64,000 bases of DNA from Ascidia mentula (Eukaryota; Chordata; Ascidiacea; Phlebobranchia; Ascidiidae), in NCBI GenBank assembly GCA_947561715.1, contig OX387200.1, positions 8,620,501-8,684,500 on the forward strand, given 5' to 3'. Positions 44,001 through 56,800 of the stretch are shown one piece after another. The notes beneath the pieces were generated by a model, which did not search any database, was not told the origin of the DNA, and saw only the letters and a list, made by a program, of their open reading frames with translations. The position numbers were made by a program, and so were the translations under genes. Position 1 is the first letter of the stretch. Every line of letters begins with the position of its first letter.

Positions 44001-46854
44001 CACTGTAAGGAGGTGGACATTTAGTTTTTGAGAAACTTTTTATAATTTTTTTATAAATATATACACTATAAATTTTTGTACAGGGCAAAAAGTTCGCTTG
44101 CACATTCCCCCTACAACCGCCTCGAGCTCCTGCGTATTTACCTGATGCGGTCGAGCTCTGTCTGAAGTCGCCTCTCGTACACCAATCTCGCCTCGTCTCT
44201 TGACGCCGCATATTTCTCGTAGAGTTCCTCTCGTGCGGTTTTCACGCGTTCCAGTTGCTCCTGCGTCTGTCTCAGTCGGTCTTCCGAGCTTTCCAACTTG
44301 GCGCTGCACTCTGAGAGATTCTTGGTGAGATATTCCTTGTCCTGAGAATTTAGAAGTGTGTTTGACCGCATAATGTGTTTAGGTGGAGAGTTAACAAGAC
44401 AACGTGACAAGTTTCGCCATGGCATTGTTGTAAATTCTTGTTTCTTACGCACGCTCTCCAATATAAAAATAATTAAAGACGCGAAAAATTAATAATGTTT
44501 ATTGTTATGTGAACGCGATGCGACTGACTGGAACTATATACAATGCAATTTCAAAAAACCGATGTCCTTTGCGTTCTGAAGCATATGTAATTTGTACTAA
44601 ACTGCTAATGTCTTAAATAGCATTCTGACTTTAGTGAAATACAGCGTCGAAATCATATGTGGAAGTATTTTACCTGTCGGAGAATTTGCATTGTTTGGTG
44701 CATGGAATCAGTTTCTCGTTTCATATCCGACATCTCTTTGCAGGTTGCAAGATGTTCTGCCTCCAAATATGAATGTTTTTTCATCAGTTCGGCATGCTCC
44801 TTGTCCAGTCTAAAACAAAACAGTATAATTCTGTGTTTGTTTGCTGGAAGTAAATTCTTTCGAAAAGAAACTTCTTTGACACTAATAACACCAGTATGCG
44901 TTGTGTCAGGTGTCATAATAACATGGAACAAATTAAATATTTGTCGATTTTGGTGCAGAATGCTCATGGTCGCACCTGTCTCTTTCGGTAAGGACGCTGT
45001 CGAATCTTTGGGCTTTGCCACTTCGCTCATCCAGGGCTTTACGAGCGTTTTCCAAGTCAGCAGTTAAAGTTTGGACTTGCAATTCGGCGTGCGCTCTTCC
45101 TCGTCGTTCCTACAAAAGTTATAACTTCTTAGTTAAATGGCTGTTAGAACTTTGAACATGTTGGCCTTCCTCAAGTTTAAAACCTAAAAGATAGTGTGTA
45201 TCTATAAAACAGCCAACTTTGACATATTACCTGCATAATAGTTTGCTCGTGGCTGTGCACAGTGTGTGACAGCTGAGCAACATCAGTTGACAGTTTGTCC
45301 CGTTGCACTCGCAAGTTGTCACTTTCAATCTTCATGGGCTGTAAACCCTCAAACAGTCTATAAAGAGTTTAGTTAGTTAAATCTTTCATTCAGACAAGTT
45401 TGGCTTGTAAAGCAAAAACATTCATTCCAAATAGTGACACATTGTTGTGAATCAATTGTTGTGCATGTGCAATGCATATGTGTACAAAAGAAAGGTGTTT
45501 TTGTAATATTGTTCCATAATGAAACTATTTAATGCTATGACTTTGTTTCTTTTTACAAATTTAAATCACTCACAAACTACAAGTTTCGTATTACAGGCCA
45601 ATACTAGTATGTTTTTGGAAATTTTGTTCCTTATTTGGTAAAACTCATTAGTGCCAATATTAGCACCATATATTGTTAAACATGCAAGACACGCATGCCA
45701 ACATTATTTGTATCCGAATTATTATAAAAAAGCAAAGAAAATCACCGTAGTGAGAAATATTCAGCAACAGTCAAGTTGTCGGATGGTTGGGATTTCAGCT
45801 CAATGTATTCTTCTTCACTAATGGTGTTGTCTCTTTGAAGCTGTCCCTTGATATTAGTGGCCTTCGCTTGAAGTTTTCTGTTTGTCTGTTCCAGCTCCCT
45901 TTGTCTGCAAGGACAAATAAATTTTATGAATAAATGATAATTCTGAACACCACTAATGGCAATTTCCTTTGTCATAAGCAAACTATGATATTCATCTAAT
46001 TGAGAAAACACAATTTGTACAAAATGTTACCTGTCCAGGATAATTTTCAATTCCTTTTGGGTTTCATCATGGCGTTTTCTTGAATCGTCTTGTTGAATTG
46101 CTAAGGCATTTTCAAGTCTTGCTTGCAAGATCTTAATGCAAAAAAAAACAATACTTACTTTACCCATATGAAGATGTGACAGAATTGCCTTTGGACAACA
46201 AATTACAGCTTTTGTAAATAAAATAAAATGTGTAATCATGTCCAAATGCAAACTTTTATCTGTGCTAGTATTGACTAATTAAAGCGAGTAGTGGTTAAAA
46301 ATGTATCACCTGTTTTTTGTGCAAAGCATCGTGCAATTTTTCCTCAAGTTCCTCAGTTTTGCTCATGTGTTGGGCTTTTAGGTTGTCAATGACAAGGGAT
46401 TTCTGAGACAGCTCAATCTTCATCAGTTGTAAGTCATGCAATAACTGCTTTCTTTCATATTCGTTCTTCAGTCCTCTTTTCCTGACACCTTAAAAATTTT
46501 CATTCATTGTGTAAACATCTCCAATCAACAATATACCCACTATTCAATCACATGGGTTATGTTCCTATTGTTTTAATTACAAAAGATGTATGTAAAAAAC
46601 ACACTTTGTGAATAAAAATATTCACATCTTGGGAAAAACACAGACAACACTGTGACTAACAACTAAATAAGTATCAAACCTTTTAAATCTTTACGGCCGT
46701 GAAAGTCGCTTTGGGACAAATCCGTCAACTCTTCTGCCCCACTCAAACCTGCTAAATCACCAGTATCGCCTAAAGCACTGAGAGACATTGACGTGTCCGT
46801 GCCACCATGTCGTGAAGTTGAACGCATGGACGGGTTGCTGTCTTTATCCGACAT
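41005..46854 (-). CDS. PIBF1: Progesterone-induced-blocking factor 1 (PIBF1), centrosomal coiled-coil protein
   Basis: Fourteen exons from 46680-46854 down to 41005-41328 (others 46310-46488, 46031-46131, 45746-45904, 45231-45357, 44976-45109, 44674-44809, 44142-44341, 43765-43879, 43523-43666, 42930-43121, 42305-42465, 41782-42022); 2,388 bp, 795 aa against ~757 in human. Nearly the whole protein is coiled coil. Diagnostic segments are [48 protein letters not shown], the highly conserved [16 protein letters not shown] with [21 protein letters not shown], and [11 protein letters not shown]. The family acts at centriolar satellites and is needed for primary cilium formation; it is a ciliopathy gene in humans. 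The start MSDKDSNP was chosen because it resembles the vertebrate N-terminus; an in-frame ATG lies seven codons upstream. Confidence 0.94.
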
Positions 46855-47673
46855 TGTAATATTTTTCCAGTACAAACGTGCAACTCTTTCACTATTTGCT
46901 CAACGGAATGTTTTGAACTTTTCGCTCTTCCAACGTCGGCAACAGAGCATGACAAACTGAGCATTCAAGCGTAAATTTATTCATGTGTGCATTGTAATGA
47001 CGTAGCCCGTTGGTTTCAAATGAATTAAAGCCAAAAGAAATTTGTTAATGCATTGCTAAAGATACATGAACGTAATATATTTACGCTTGACATAATGTAC
47101 TAAGTTTTTGTGTGACGCCAACAATCTGTTACTATTGCCATACCGAGCACGACGCTTTCAGTCATGCACGGATAGATAGCTCAATAACAGACTCTGACCC
47201 ATTCGCCCAGCCCACGAGCCACGACCCGGTGTTTTAGCATTATCAAAATCTAATGCAGTTGTTGTGAAACATGTTAAGTGGGTTGTTGCTTTTGCTCTAT
47301 CAGGCTGACTTTCTTGTTTGCACAACAAATAGACAACAACCCCATTGTAAAAACGGAATTTTGCAGGAGTTCGTTTGCGCTGAAAATTTTTTTCCTGCTA
47401 ACGTTTTTTGGACAAACAAAGCACCGGTTGTGAGTTTATAGTTTGCGCGAATTGCCGATAAAATTTCAAATGTGAAATGTCATTCTTCCAGCCTATATGA
47501 AATAATACATTTATCACAATATATATCATATTTCCTGGAACTTCATTGATCCGCAAAGACAGATCGAGGCTAATTCCTGTTGTCACTTTTGACATTTTCT
47601 CTATTTATCAGAATATCTTACTTGCCAGGAAAAAATCTTTTAGTAATTGCACGTTTAGAAGTCATCCTCCATA
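46855..47673. promoter_or_regulatory. Shared 5' region of divergent PIBF1 and TGFBRAP1
   Basis: Only 819 bp separate the two start codons, which face away from each other, so both promoters must be here. No TATA box or repeat stands out. Confidence 0.55.
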
Positions 47674-50397
47674 ATGGGGATGCAGGTGTTTGATCTTCAA
47701 TTGCTTGTTGGGAGAGAAAACATCATGGGAGACAAGCCAAAGATATGCATTGAAAGTGTGGAGACTTTTGGCAACAACTTGTATGTCGGCACAAATGATT
47801 GTTTTATTCACCATTACTTAATGCATGGAAATGATGCTGTTGAAAAAATTCAAATTGTTGCAGAGCGACAAAACAAAAAGCATCTGGGTATGAGAAAACC
47901 TGTGGTTCAAATCAAGACTGCATTACCTTTAAATCAACTTCTAGTGAACTGTGATCACACTCTATTGTTGTTAAGCATGTTTGACCTCACCCTTCAAACT
48001 TCATTGTCTGGCAAAATAAAAAACATGAAGAAATTTTGCATGGATACAAGACCATCCAGGCAAAACCCCTTTTCAGTAAAAATTTGTGTAAGTTTCCAAA
48101 AGAAGAAGTCACTTCAGATTTACCAAATCCAGGAGGATCAGGTTATACCTATGCAAGAAGTGAATTTTGGCGAAAGCCCACGGAATATGGACATTGATGA
48201 CCGTAGTATTTGTGTTAGCACCGATACCTTGTACACGATGGTTAATTATGAAACAGGTGCAAGGCAAGAACTCTTCTCCTTTCCACCAGAAGATGGAACA
48301 TTTAGGCTTGTAACAAGGGTTGGACCATCTGAATTTCTTGTCACTGCGGCAGAGTCATTAGCTGTGTTTGTTTCACCAGACGGTACCTCCAATAGACCAC
48401 CGATACAGTGGTCAATGGGTGTGTTTGCAGTGGGCGTGGTACAGCCATTTATAGTGGCATTGGATGATGAGTTCATCACTGTTCACAGTATGCTTGACCA
48501 GCAACAAAAGCAATCCTTGCCATTTCAAGGGGGAATGTGTGCACAACATTGTGAGGGTGGTTCTGTAATTGTTTGTACACCAAAAGATATTTTTGTCCTT
48601 GTGCAAATACCACTACAAAAGCAACTAAATATGCTGATAGCAAATAAACAAGTGGATGAAGCTTTGTCTCTGATCAACGCATCAAAGCGAAAACTAAAGC
48701 GGGAAAGGTACAACAACATGCTGAAAAGAGTTCAATGTATGTCAGGTTTTGTCCAATTTCAGGAGTTTGAGTTTGATGAGGCATTGCAGCTTTTCACTGA
48801 TGGAAGAATGGATCCAAGGGAGTTAGTTTCCCTCTTTCCTGACTTGCTTCCGAAAACTTCCAACTTTAAAAGAGCTGTTCCACCATACCATCATATAGCC
48901 AATATCACCAAAATGTGTGAAGGGGACAAAGCACAAATTTTAAAATGTAGAGAATTTTTGGGTTTGTATTTGGAGCTGATAATGGATGAGCTTTCAGGAT
49001 GCAATTCCCATACCCCTCCAAAAGTTGTGGAATCCTTGAGCCCGGAGGAAGTAACTGTGTTCACTGGAGAAATTTTGTTTTCAACAATGATTGTGTTTGC
49101 TCAACTGGGCCAAAATAAAGAACTACAGCACTTGCTCCAACAAAAATCATTGCAAAACAGTTTGCTTGACACCATTTCATCAGAAAACTGTTTGTCACTT
49201 ATTGAAAGCCTTAAATGCAATGGATGTCACCATACTGCTGCTATGTTCCAATTAAAAAATGGGGACATGCATAGTGCTATGACCACTTGGAGGTCCATTG
49301 AGATGGGAGAAGTCACAGACGACTCGTTTCCTGGTTTAAACTATGTGGCAGACAAACTAGCTGAAAACTGCAGGGATTTGGACATGCTCTGGTTAAATGC
49401 TGAATGGGTCCTGCAGGTCGATCAGGCAGCTGGTGTAAGGATTTTCACAAATCATGATGCCCTCCCTTCTGTTCCCAGTCCCCAGAACCATCTTGAGCCA
49501 GATGATGTCATCAATTTTCTACATCAGTTTCCAAATGCTCTTATGGATTACTTAAACCACATGGTGATTGTAAAGCGTTCCCAAAAAGAAAAGTACCACA
49601 CACATCTGGTTGCACTTTATTTGGAATCCGTACTTAATCTTAAGTCTGCAACCTCTCAAGATGGGACTGCATTACTTTCTGCGCGCAAAAAACTCCAGCG
49701 TATTTTAAAGGAGTCAGATCTGTATAGGATTCACATTATTATAGGAAAAGTTCAAGATGCAGAGCTTTATGAAGAGCAAGTCATACTGCATAGCAAGCTG
49801 GGAGAACATGAAAAAGCTTTGGAAATTTTGGTCCACAAAGTTAGAAATTCATTTGCTGCGAAGGAATATTGTATAGAGCAAGGAAAGGGGGACAAAGCCT
49901 TTCTGCAACAAATGTTTCAATCCCTCTTAACAGTTTACCTCCAAGACATCACAGCCACAAGAGGTAACACAGGGTCAATGGTTGCAGTGGTGGATCTTTT
50001 AAATGGACATGCAGACGACTTTGACCCTGAGAAAATTCTCCACTTGCTGCCATCTCAATGGTCGCTGGCACTCTTGGTGGAGTTTCTTCACAACAGCTTG
50101 CGCTCACCTCTCCATGAATGTCGTAGCAAACTGGTGGAGCACAAGCTTCTAAAGTCTCAGCTTCTGCAATTGCATAAGCAGCAAAACATCCTATATGCAG
50201 CACCAGTTGTAATGCGCGAGGGGAAAAACTGTCCAGTATGCAGTAGAGTCATAAGTGACGGTCCATTTGCAAGATACCCAAACGGGCTAGTAGTTCACAC
50301 CCAGTGTGCTAAGAACAAGTACATATGCCCAGTAACTGGGAAAATATTTAAGGTGTTAAAATGCCCAGATCATAAGTTAAACATAGCAGCTACATAG
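47674..50397 (+). CDS. TGFBRAP1: TGF-beta receptor-associated protein 1 (CORVET subunit, VPS3-like)
   Basis: A single uninterrupted frame of 907 aa; vertebrate TGFBRAP1 is ~860 aa. The N-terminal CNH domain includes MGDKPKICIESVE, LYVGTNDCF and the conserved IALDDEFITVHSMLDQQQKQ. A clathrin-heavy-chain-like alpha-solenoid follows, with the VPS39-type segments KYHTHLVALYLESVL, SDLYRIHIII and KLGEHEKALEILVHKVRN. The C-terminus has a zinc-binding VPS39_2 domain: NCPVCSRVI, FARYPNGLVVHTQC. The family is the endosomal tethering subunit that binds Rab5 in CORVET and also TGF-beta receptors and SMAD4. Paralogous VPS39 is excluded by the HSMLDQQQKQ block and overall match. The absence of introns is unusual next to the many-exon PIBF1. 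A poly(A) signal is near 50,692. Confidence 0.95.
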   Translation: MGMQVFDLQLLVGRENIMGDKPKICIESVETFGNNLYVGTNDCFIHHYLMHGNDAVEKIQIVAERQNKKHLGMRKPVVQIKTALPLNQLLVNCDHTLLLLSMFDLTLQTSLSGKIKNMKKFCMDTRPSRQNPFSVKICVSFQKKKSLQIYQIQEDQVIPMQEVNFGESPRNMDIDDRSICVSTDTLYTMVNYETGARQELFSFPPEDGTFRLVTRVGPSEFLVTAAESLAVFVSPDGTSNRPPIQWSMGVFAVGVVQPFIVALDDEFITVHSMLDQQQKQSLPFQGGMCAQHCEGGSVIVCTPKDIFVLVQIPLQKQLNMLIANKQVDEALSLINASKRKLKRERYNNMLKRVQCMSGFVQFQEFEFDEALQLFTDGRMDPRELVSLFPDLLPKTSNFKRAVPPYHHIANITKMCEGDKAQILKCREFLGLYLELIMDELSGCNSHTPPKVVESLSPEEVTVFTGEILFSTMIVFAQLGQNKELQHLLQQKSLQNSLLDTISSENCLSLIESLKCNGCHHTAAMFQLKNGDMHSAMTTWRSIEMGEVTDDSFPGLNYVADKLAENCRDLDMLWLNAEWVLQVDQAAGVRIFTNHDALPSVPSPQNHLEPDDVINFLHQFPNALMDYLNHMVIVKRSQKEKYHTHLVALYLESVLNLKSATSQDGTALLSARKKLQRILKESDLYRIHIIIGKVQDAELYEEQVILHSKLGEHEKALEILVHKVRNSFAAKEYCIEQGKGDKAFLQQMFQSLLTVYLQDITATRGNTGSMVAVVDLLNGHADDFDPEKILHLLPSQWSLALLVEFLHNSLRSPLHECRSKLVEHKLLKSQLLQLHKQQNILYAAPVVMREGKNCPVCSRVISDGPFARYPNGLVVHTQCAKNKYICPVTGKIFKVLKCPDHKLNIAAT

Positions 50398-51088
50398 TTT
50401 TTGTGTTTGGATGTAAGTGTCTGCTAGTTTCTTGTACCCTGATAGAATGGTTACAGCTTTGTTACCGAAAATAACAAAGGTGCTGATAAAACAAATAATA
50501 TTATTAAATAGTGCATCACAGTGGGTGCTTTCTATTGCTTATTTTGATAGCCTTGAAAATTTTAATTTCCTTTCAAATTTGTTTTATTGTGATTCCCCAT
50601 TTATTGTTTAAATCACTGTCACATCTGTGCAATTCTAATTTTATTGTTCCCTTAAGTCAATGTCATGTTATGTTCACCAACGCATTACTCAAATAAACAT
50701 TGATATTTATGCAATGGTATTTTATACAATTCCCAGAGCAGAAAAGTGTGGTCCAGTTTATATATATAAAAACTTAATGGTTCAAATAGAGGATGTACTC
50801 AAAATGTAAAACAATTGTCGCTTGCACAGTTAAGCACATAATATACACAATCATTTTGGGATTGTACACTACAACTTCCATATCACTGTAAAAACCCAAG
50901 CTTAAAAAACAAGCAATCTTTGTAAAAAAAAACATCAACACAACAACGTAAATTAAGAAGCAACCAGACATTGTTGTCACCAGAATACAGCAAGTTCACA
51001 GTACAAGGTTTCAAAATTTTTCTCTGGAATATAAATTTAGTGGAGGCAACGGTAGGGCATCAATTAAGACAGCCTTCGGTGCTGCTTG
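50398..51088. other. Convergent 3' region of TGFBRAP1 and the AT-hook gene
   Basis: 3' UTRs of two converging genes. No coding or RNA feature recognised. Confidence 0.5.
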
Positions 51089-53834
51089 TTAACACGATAG
51101 ACCATATTCATCCCTTGGGTATTGGTCTGGTTCAATACCAATCTGTCGCATTTTTATAGCAATGCGGAAAAGGTTGTGATAGCACTCTGTCCTGAAAATA
51201 AACCCAAACAAGGTAAGTAACTATGGAAAACCAATCAGTAAACAAAGTACATATTGGTGACAGCATTTGTTGACAAATGTTTTAGAATTTTTAACGCAAA
51301 AAAGCGAGCTGCAATTCTTGCACATATTAATTTGATCTCATTTGTCATAAAACCAGACATTTGTAATTACTTTCAGTTAATAGCCAACCAGAACATTTTC
51401 ATTAGCAGTATGCACTATCTGCGGGTAAATGATTAAAATGTTAAAACGAAGACCTACTGTGCTATTGCATTGTGAATGCTGTTGCTCCACACATAAATGC
51501 CACGGCGCCTTATCAAAACAGCATTTATGTCAGGATAGGATCCGATAATAGCAACCACGTGCTTTGACAATTCCTCATTCGACACAGTATTTTGAAGAAT
51601 AGGAATCACAAGGATGTCATCAAACCTTAATTGCATTTGTTTGAAATTAAAAAGAAATACTCAAATAAAGTTGATGCTCCAGGCCACTAAAGATAGACAG
51701 CGATAACGTAGTATATACCTTTTGCCAGGACAATTTAAACCAAAAGTTTGCCTCAAAGTAATTACCAAAATTGTGAAAAGCAAAACTAAACAAAAAAAAA
51801 ATAATTTACTTGTAAACACGTCCATAATTGGAGTTGTGTATCTCACAAATCATCTCCTGGTGAGTTATACGGAATTCACTTCCTTTGAAAAGCAGAGACG
51901 CCAAAACAGCATCATCACTTCGGCTATGCACAACTGCACCTGTATACATGCAGCAACAACAATTAACACTATTCTTGACCAAATTTTACTACACGAAAAT
52001 GTAAACCTGTTGAGCAGTGTTTCTCAACCGGCAGCCAGCATTAATTTGTTTACTGGTTCTCCAACAGATTTTTATGCGGGTGCAAAGTACATACTGTAGC
52101 ATTATTTATTTTTCTTTCATGTCAATGTTTTTTTTTTATTACATTTTACCTTTTATTTTTTGAAGTCACTGGGTCATAAATGTTGTTTTAAACTTTACTG
52201 GTCAGAAACTGCAAGAAGGTGAACAAACCAGTGCTGTAGTGCATTATATATAGTCCAAGCTATCGCATTTGAGGAAAGCATAAAAAAAACTAAAAAATAA
52301 GTTCCTTCTCCTATAACATACTTTACCTGCTTTTGTGTGCTCATGAATTTTTACAAAAACTATATCCAAGTCTTTGACTGCTTGTGTGGTATTGATAGAC
52401 TGAAGGTCATAGCATGAAAATTCTTTAGACTTGTAATTTTCTTGTTGGTTCAAGGCAGTGTAGATTTTGCTGAAATATGAACAAAATTATTTCATATTTT
52501 AAAAAAGATGCACGATGTAAAAAAAGGAAATAACAAACACTGTTTTTATGTGGCTTTAAATTTATATTAAATTTGTTTAATGACCACAAATTATTAAATT
52601 CTAACAAAACCACGCACATATGTAAAACAAAAAAAAACAGTGACTTGATATATATATACCATTTATACTTACTTATGGTTTAATATAGACACACCACCAC
52701 TGTTTCCTGGTGACCAGCCAAAAGCATGTATTTGTTGACTTGCTTCAAATAGCTCAGCAAGTGCATTATTTTGGTGTTGGTCGGGACTTGCTGTGTCTTG
52801 TGCATTTTCCTTAAAGCCGTTAAAATGTACTTCAGGCTTCATTAAGAGAGCTTCTTTCCTTGGTCTGCCTCTTTTGCGTCCAATGACTGGTGCAGAAGGT
52901 CGATTTATAATTACATGTTTTTTTGGCCTCCCTGCTATCTGGTTCATCTTTCTGTATTTTCTTTTAAACATCATTGAAGAATCAGAATATTTATTGGGGA
53001 CTTTTTGCATACGCTTGGGAGTGTTGGTAGCATTCTGAATTTGGGAATATTGATTTTTTCTTGGCCTACCACGCTTTTTCTTCGGAAACATTGGGTTTTC
53101 TGTAGTGGAAATATCATTGTAATTCTTTGTTTCACTGTGATCCTCTTCCCATGGAACACTTCTTTTGCAGCTTCTTGGCGATTTAATTTCCAAAACAGAC
53201 AACAAACTTGTTGGTGTTACTTCTTTGGGAACAAAACTATCCGGAACAGAATTATTGGCAACAGAAATGTTTTTTTTGGGGCGTCCACGCTTCTTTTTGG
53301 GGGGCATTTCAAACAGACTGGATGTTACGTCAGTTTTTAGTTTAGCTTGTATACTGCCCTGGTTGCCAATCCTTTTAATTTTCCTTGGTCTACCACGTTT
53401 TTTGCCTGTACTAGGCTTTTTGCTGGCCTCTTCTATGGCTGGAGCAATGTTCACTTTTACATCAATAGCAGTGGGTTTTTCAATATTCTCATTATCCTGT
53501 GGAAAGCCAAAGAACTCATCCATCTGAAAATGAATTTTTGTTTGTTAACATTGCTTTAGCAAAAATATGTTTGCAACATTCCGGATTGGAAAGTTGCAAG
53601 TGTAATTTTTCATTGCAAAACTGCATAAATTAGGCAATGTTTGCATGTATACATAATGTTTTACTAAAACTTTTCTATTTTTTTATCTGGGCAACATTCA
53701 TTTAAAAAAGTAATACAAAAAAAAAAAAAAAATTGTAAAACACGGTATACCTCTGCACCAAACAAATTATTGTTTTTGACATCTTGTTGTTCAGTATCAA
53801 GTTCATCATCATAGGAAAATGAGTTAACGTCCAT
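51089..53834 (-). CDS. AT-hook protein fused to an MtnB/APIP-like aldolase-II domain, likely pseudoenzyme
   Basis: Six exons: 53751-53834, 52673-53523, 52327-52469, 51810-51939, 51458-51625 and 51089-51191; 1,479 bp, 492 aa. The N-terminal half is basic and low-complexity with AT-hook cores (RGRP) near residues 71, 107, 179 and 246 and a weaker GRPKK near 226, separated by Ser/Pro/Asn-rich linkers. From about residue 285 it aligns with APIP: FGWSPGNSGGVSI, GAVVHSRSDDAVLASLLF, RITHQEMICEI, DDILVIPIL and LIRRRGIYVWSNS. The last exons have the same lengths and phases as APIP (130 and 168 bp), so it arose by duplicating the gene 16 kb away. The zinc pair HxH is HSR, and the third ligand RRHG is RRRG, while the QEM glutamate is kept. 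Dehydratase activity is therefore unlikely. A nuclear, AT-rich-DNA-binding role is inferred. Confidence 0.86.
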
Positions 53835-56800
53835 ATTTCAATCACTAACGTGTTACGTTGCTATCTAAACTAAATTCAGTTTAGAAGAATTGCAAGCAAA
53901 GTAAACTTCACACATAAAAATGGCCCAAGTAAAAAATGATATGTTTTTTTCAAGCCCGAATGGTGTTAGACCAAGTTGGTCGAGTCGTTAGTTGGCCATA
54001 TAGGAAAAACGATTTGCCTCAATTGTTCGGATATTCGCTATCGCAAACGTAGACCAAGCCAATAGGAATAACAAAACAATTTCATGTACCATTTTCCCCA
54101 ACTTGTGTAGAAAGTAATGTACGCATGGTAGGTTAGCACTGTTGCTTCGGGGGGCGGGGGCGCCATATTCAACCAAGCAGAAAAAAAGCAAAGTGGCCTC
54201 AATAAACACTGGAGAGCGCAATGACGCAACCATAGTAGGCTATACTAAACATGTTTCTCTGGTGAACTCCACACCTAATATCTCAGATATCCCCAACAAT
54301 ACAAACATTCACAATAATGTAAAATGATACCTTTTTACAAGATACCAAAATTTACGTTAGGTAAAGAAAGACGTACAGGCAAAGAAAAACGTCTGGAATT
54401 AACGGCAATTAAATTAGAGGATACTTAATTTTAGATTCAACTGACATTTTCTTTTCTGATAGGACCCAATTAAAAACACCTAATAATCCGCCCGTATTCA
54501 CGCAAAAGGGCCAGAACCATATAACCGTATAACCATGTATAAAGCCGGTAGCCGGCACCCTCCACCTTTTTCTACCGCTATCGTGGTTTATCGCCAAAAG
54601 ATGTGCTCAAGTGCAACCCAGCATCCCCGTCTTCCCGTACCGCGAAGAATAAGATGCGTTCGATACGACGAGAATGCGGGGGGGTAGCATACCGCATGCA
54701 AAATTACAATATGAAATGAAATCTCTACCTCAACCTACCATATCTACGGATCGAGGTACGTATCTACATCCTTCTAGTGCCCACCCAGACATGTGTATCG
54801 GTTTATCGCATCTCAACTGCTGCGATGTGGACAGATGTTCTCGCAACAATTCAACTCATATACCACCTGTCGTTACCTATACAAAAATTATTGATCGTAG
54901 CAGATTGCCCCAACAAACATTTGTAAGGGACTTGCAACCTATTTTTTAACAATTAAAGAGAAAATACTTTTGAAGAATTTTTTTTCAACATAGAGTGCCT
55001 TCTTATCCCTCCTTAACTGACGTGTCTGCAAATAACAAAGTGTCACGTGTCACAAGATACAAAGCAACCACCTGTTTGTTTGGTTATAAATTCGAAATAA
55101 AGTACAGTACTAAATTATACAGTAAGGGATCGCTTTAACTTTGATAACTACATTATACTTGCTGGTGCACTGTTTTGATAAGAAGTCTCCTACTAAACAA
55201 CTCCATTTGCACGAGCTGGAATTTTTATGTTAAATTGACTTTATGTGGATTGGAGTTTGCGAGGATCGCTAATATCATTGGTGAAAGTAAAAACAAATTC
55301 ATACTGCTTGGAACGATTCAATTTATACAAAAAAATAAACCATTGTGTGGTCGTATATACTATACGTGAGATTACCTGTATACCTATATAAATTTAATGT
55401 TTGGGACACACCATTAATCTCTATTTAATAGAATCAGTGAGACATACCAGCCGTTGAATTCTTACCAGTATGATGTACCCTAGTGCCGACAAGAATTATT
55501 TTAACGGAATAAATATTTTTTGCCGGTTCCCACTTCCTTTCGCCACTGCTCAAAATTCATATCAACATCTTAAAAAGAAGTTTAGGCATCGAATATCGAA
55601 TATTACGGAACTTAATATAATCAGAAAAAGCGGCCATTTTTACACTTTTCGCTTTGTAGGCGTTTGGCCGTCACAAATGATCGTCCTAATAATTTGTATT
55701 TAAAACAGTAAATCTTGAATATCAATTTTATGTCGGCCACTTCAGTATGCTATGTATGACTTTGAGTATTCTGGAGTGTCTGCATGGCAAGGAGGTATTT
55801 GTGGTTGAAGCACCAAGATATCCACTGCCAGAGGGCATTTTTGTGTAACAACTTGCGTAACACACTTCACAGGGACAATGAACTGTTTTTGGTCGCCTGA
55901 CAGGCGCTGGACTGTCGTGGGGAATGCTATTTTTGCGAGGTAGTGTTCACAAGACGTATAGATATCCAATTCGAGACGTTGACTTGGAACCTAACCTAAT
56001 GTGAATTATATCCTTAACGCATCGCCTTTTTCCTGTATTGATTTCGGTTGTGGGCGAAATCTACAATTAGATCGCCAAGTCAGCAAGGTAGTTAAAACAG
56101 GAAAAAGTCGATAGTTTCACAATCTATCGCATTTTGCCTGTTTTGACCACACTTTTGACTCTGCGCGACTCTCGCAATAAATCATGTTAAAAGCATCATC
56201 AATGTCTATGAAAATACATGGCAAGAATTAGGTGAATATAAAAAGGATCTCCTCTGTCTCACAACACTCCCTTCACGCAACCTGACACATGCAACGGGTG
56301 GAAGCTTTGAGAAAACACAGAAAAGATAAAGACACGGGAATAAAAAAAAACAGTATATGTGTTAAAGAGCATATGCCACGGGTATGACAACTTTGCGTAA
56401 AACTGAAGGTACATCTACAACAAACATACATCCAAAGTATTGTTCTGTGTCAACTAAAAAATGTAGAAAACAGCACGAAAAGTAGCGGCGACCAAAATTC
56501 GTAAACCATTTGCGCTGTGGCGAAAATGACATCACACAAGGCGCTCGCGTCGAAAAAATGCATTGTTTAGATAGGAGAAGGCGCCTTATATTGCAGATAT
56601 CGAATAGTTTCATACATAGGTGAATCCACAGATTACGTCACCTCAAAGGTCAGGACAGGGTTTTACATCACACAAAAACATGTCACGTCACAAACCAAAG
56701 AATTATTTGTCTCTAATTATCATAAGACCATTGGGTATAGCAGAAACGACATTACTCTGTACTTCGATAAGACGGGAATGGTGCGTTTCTTTGCTCAGTG

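Noticed and set aside
54674-54949. Plus-strand 91-codon frame as a small gene or last exon
   Set aside because: Protein-like composition but no domain, no acceptor that extends it upstream, and no homologous copy in the window; not strong enough to call.
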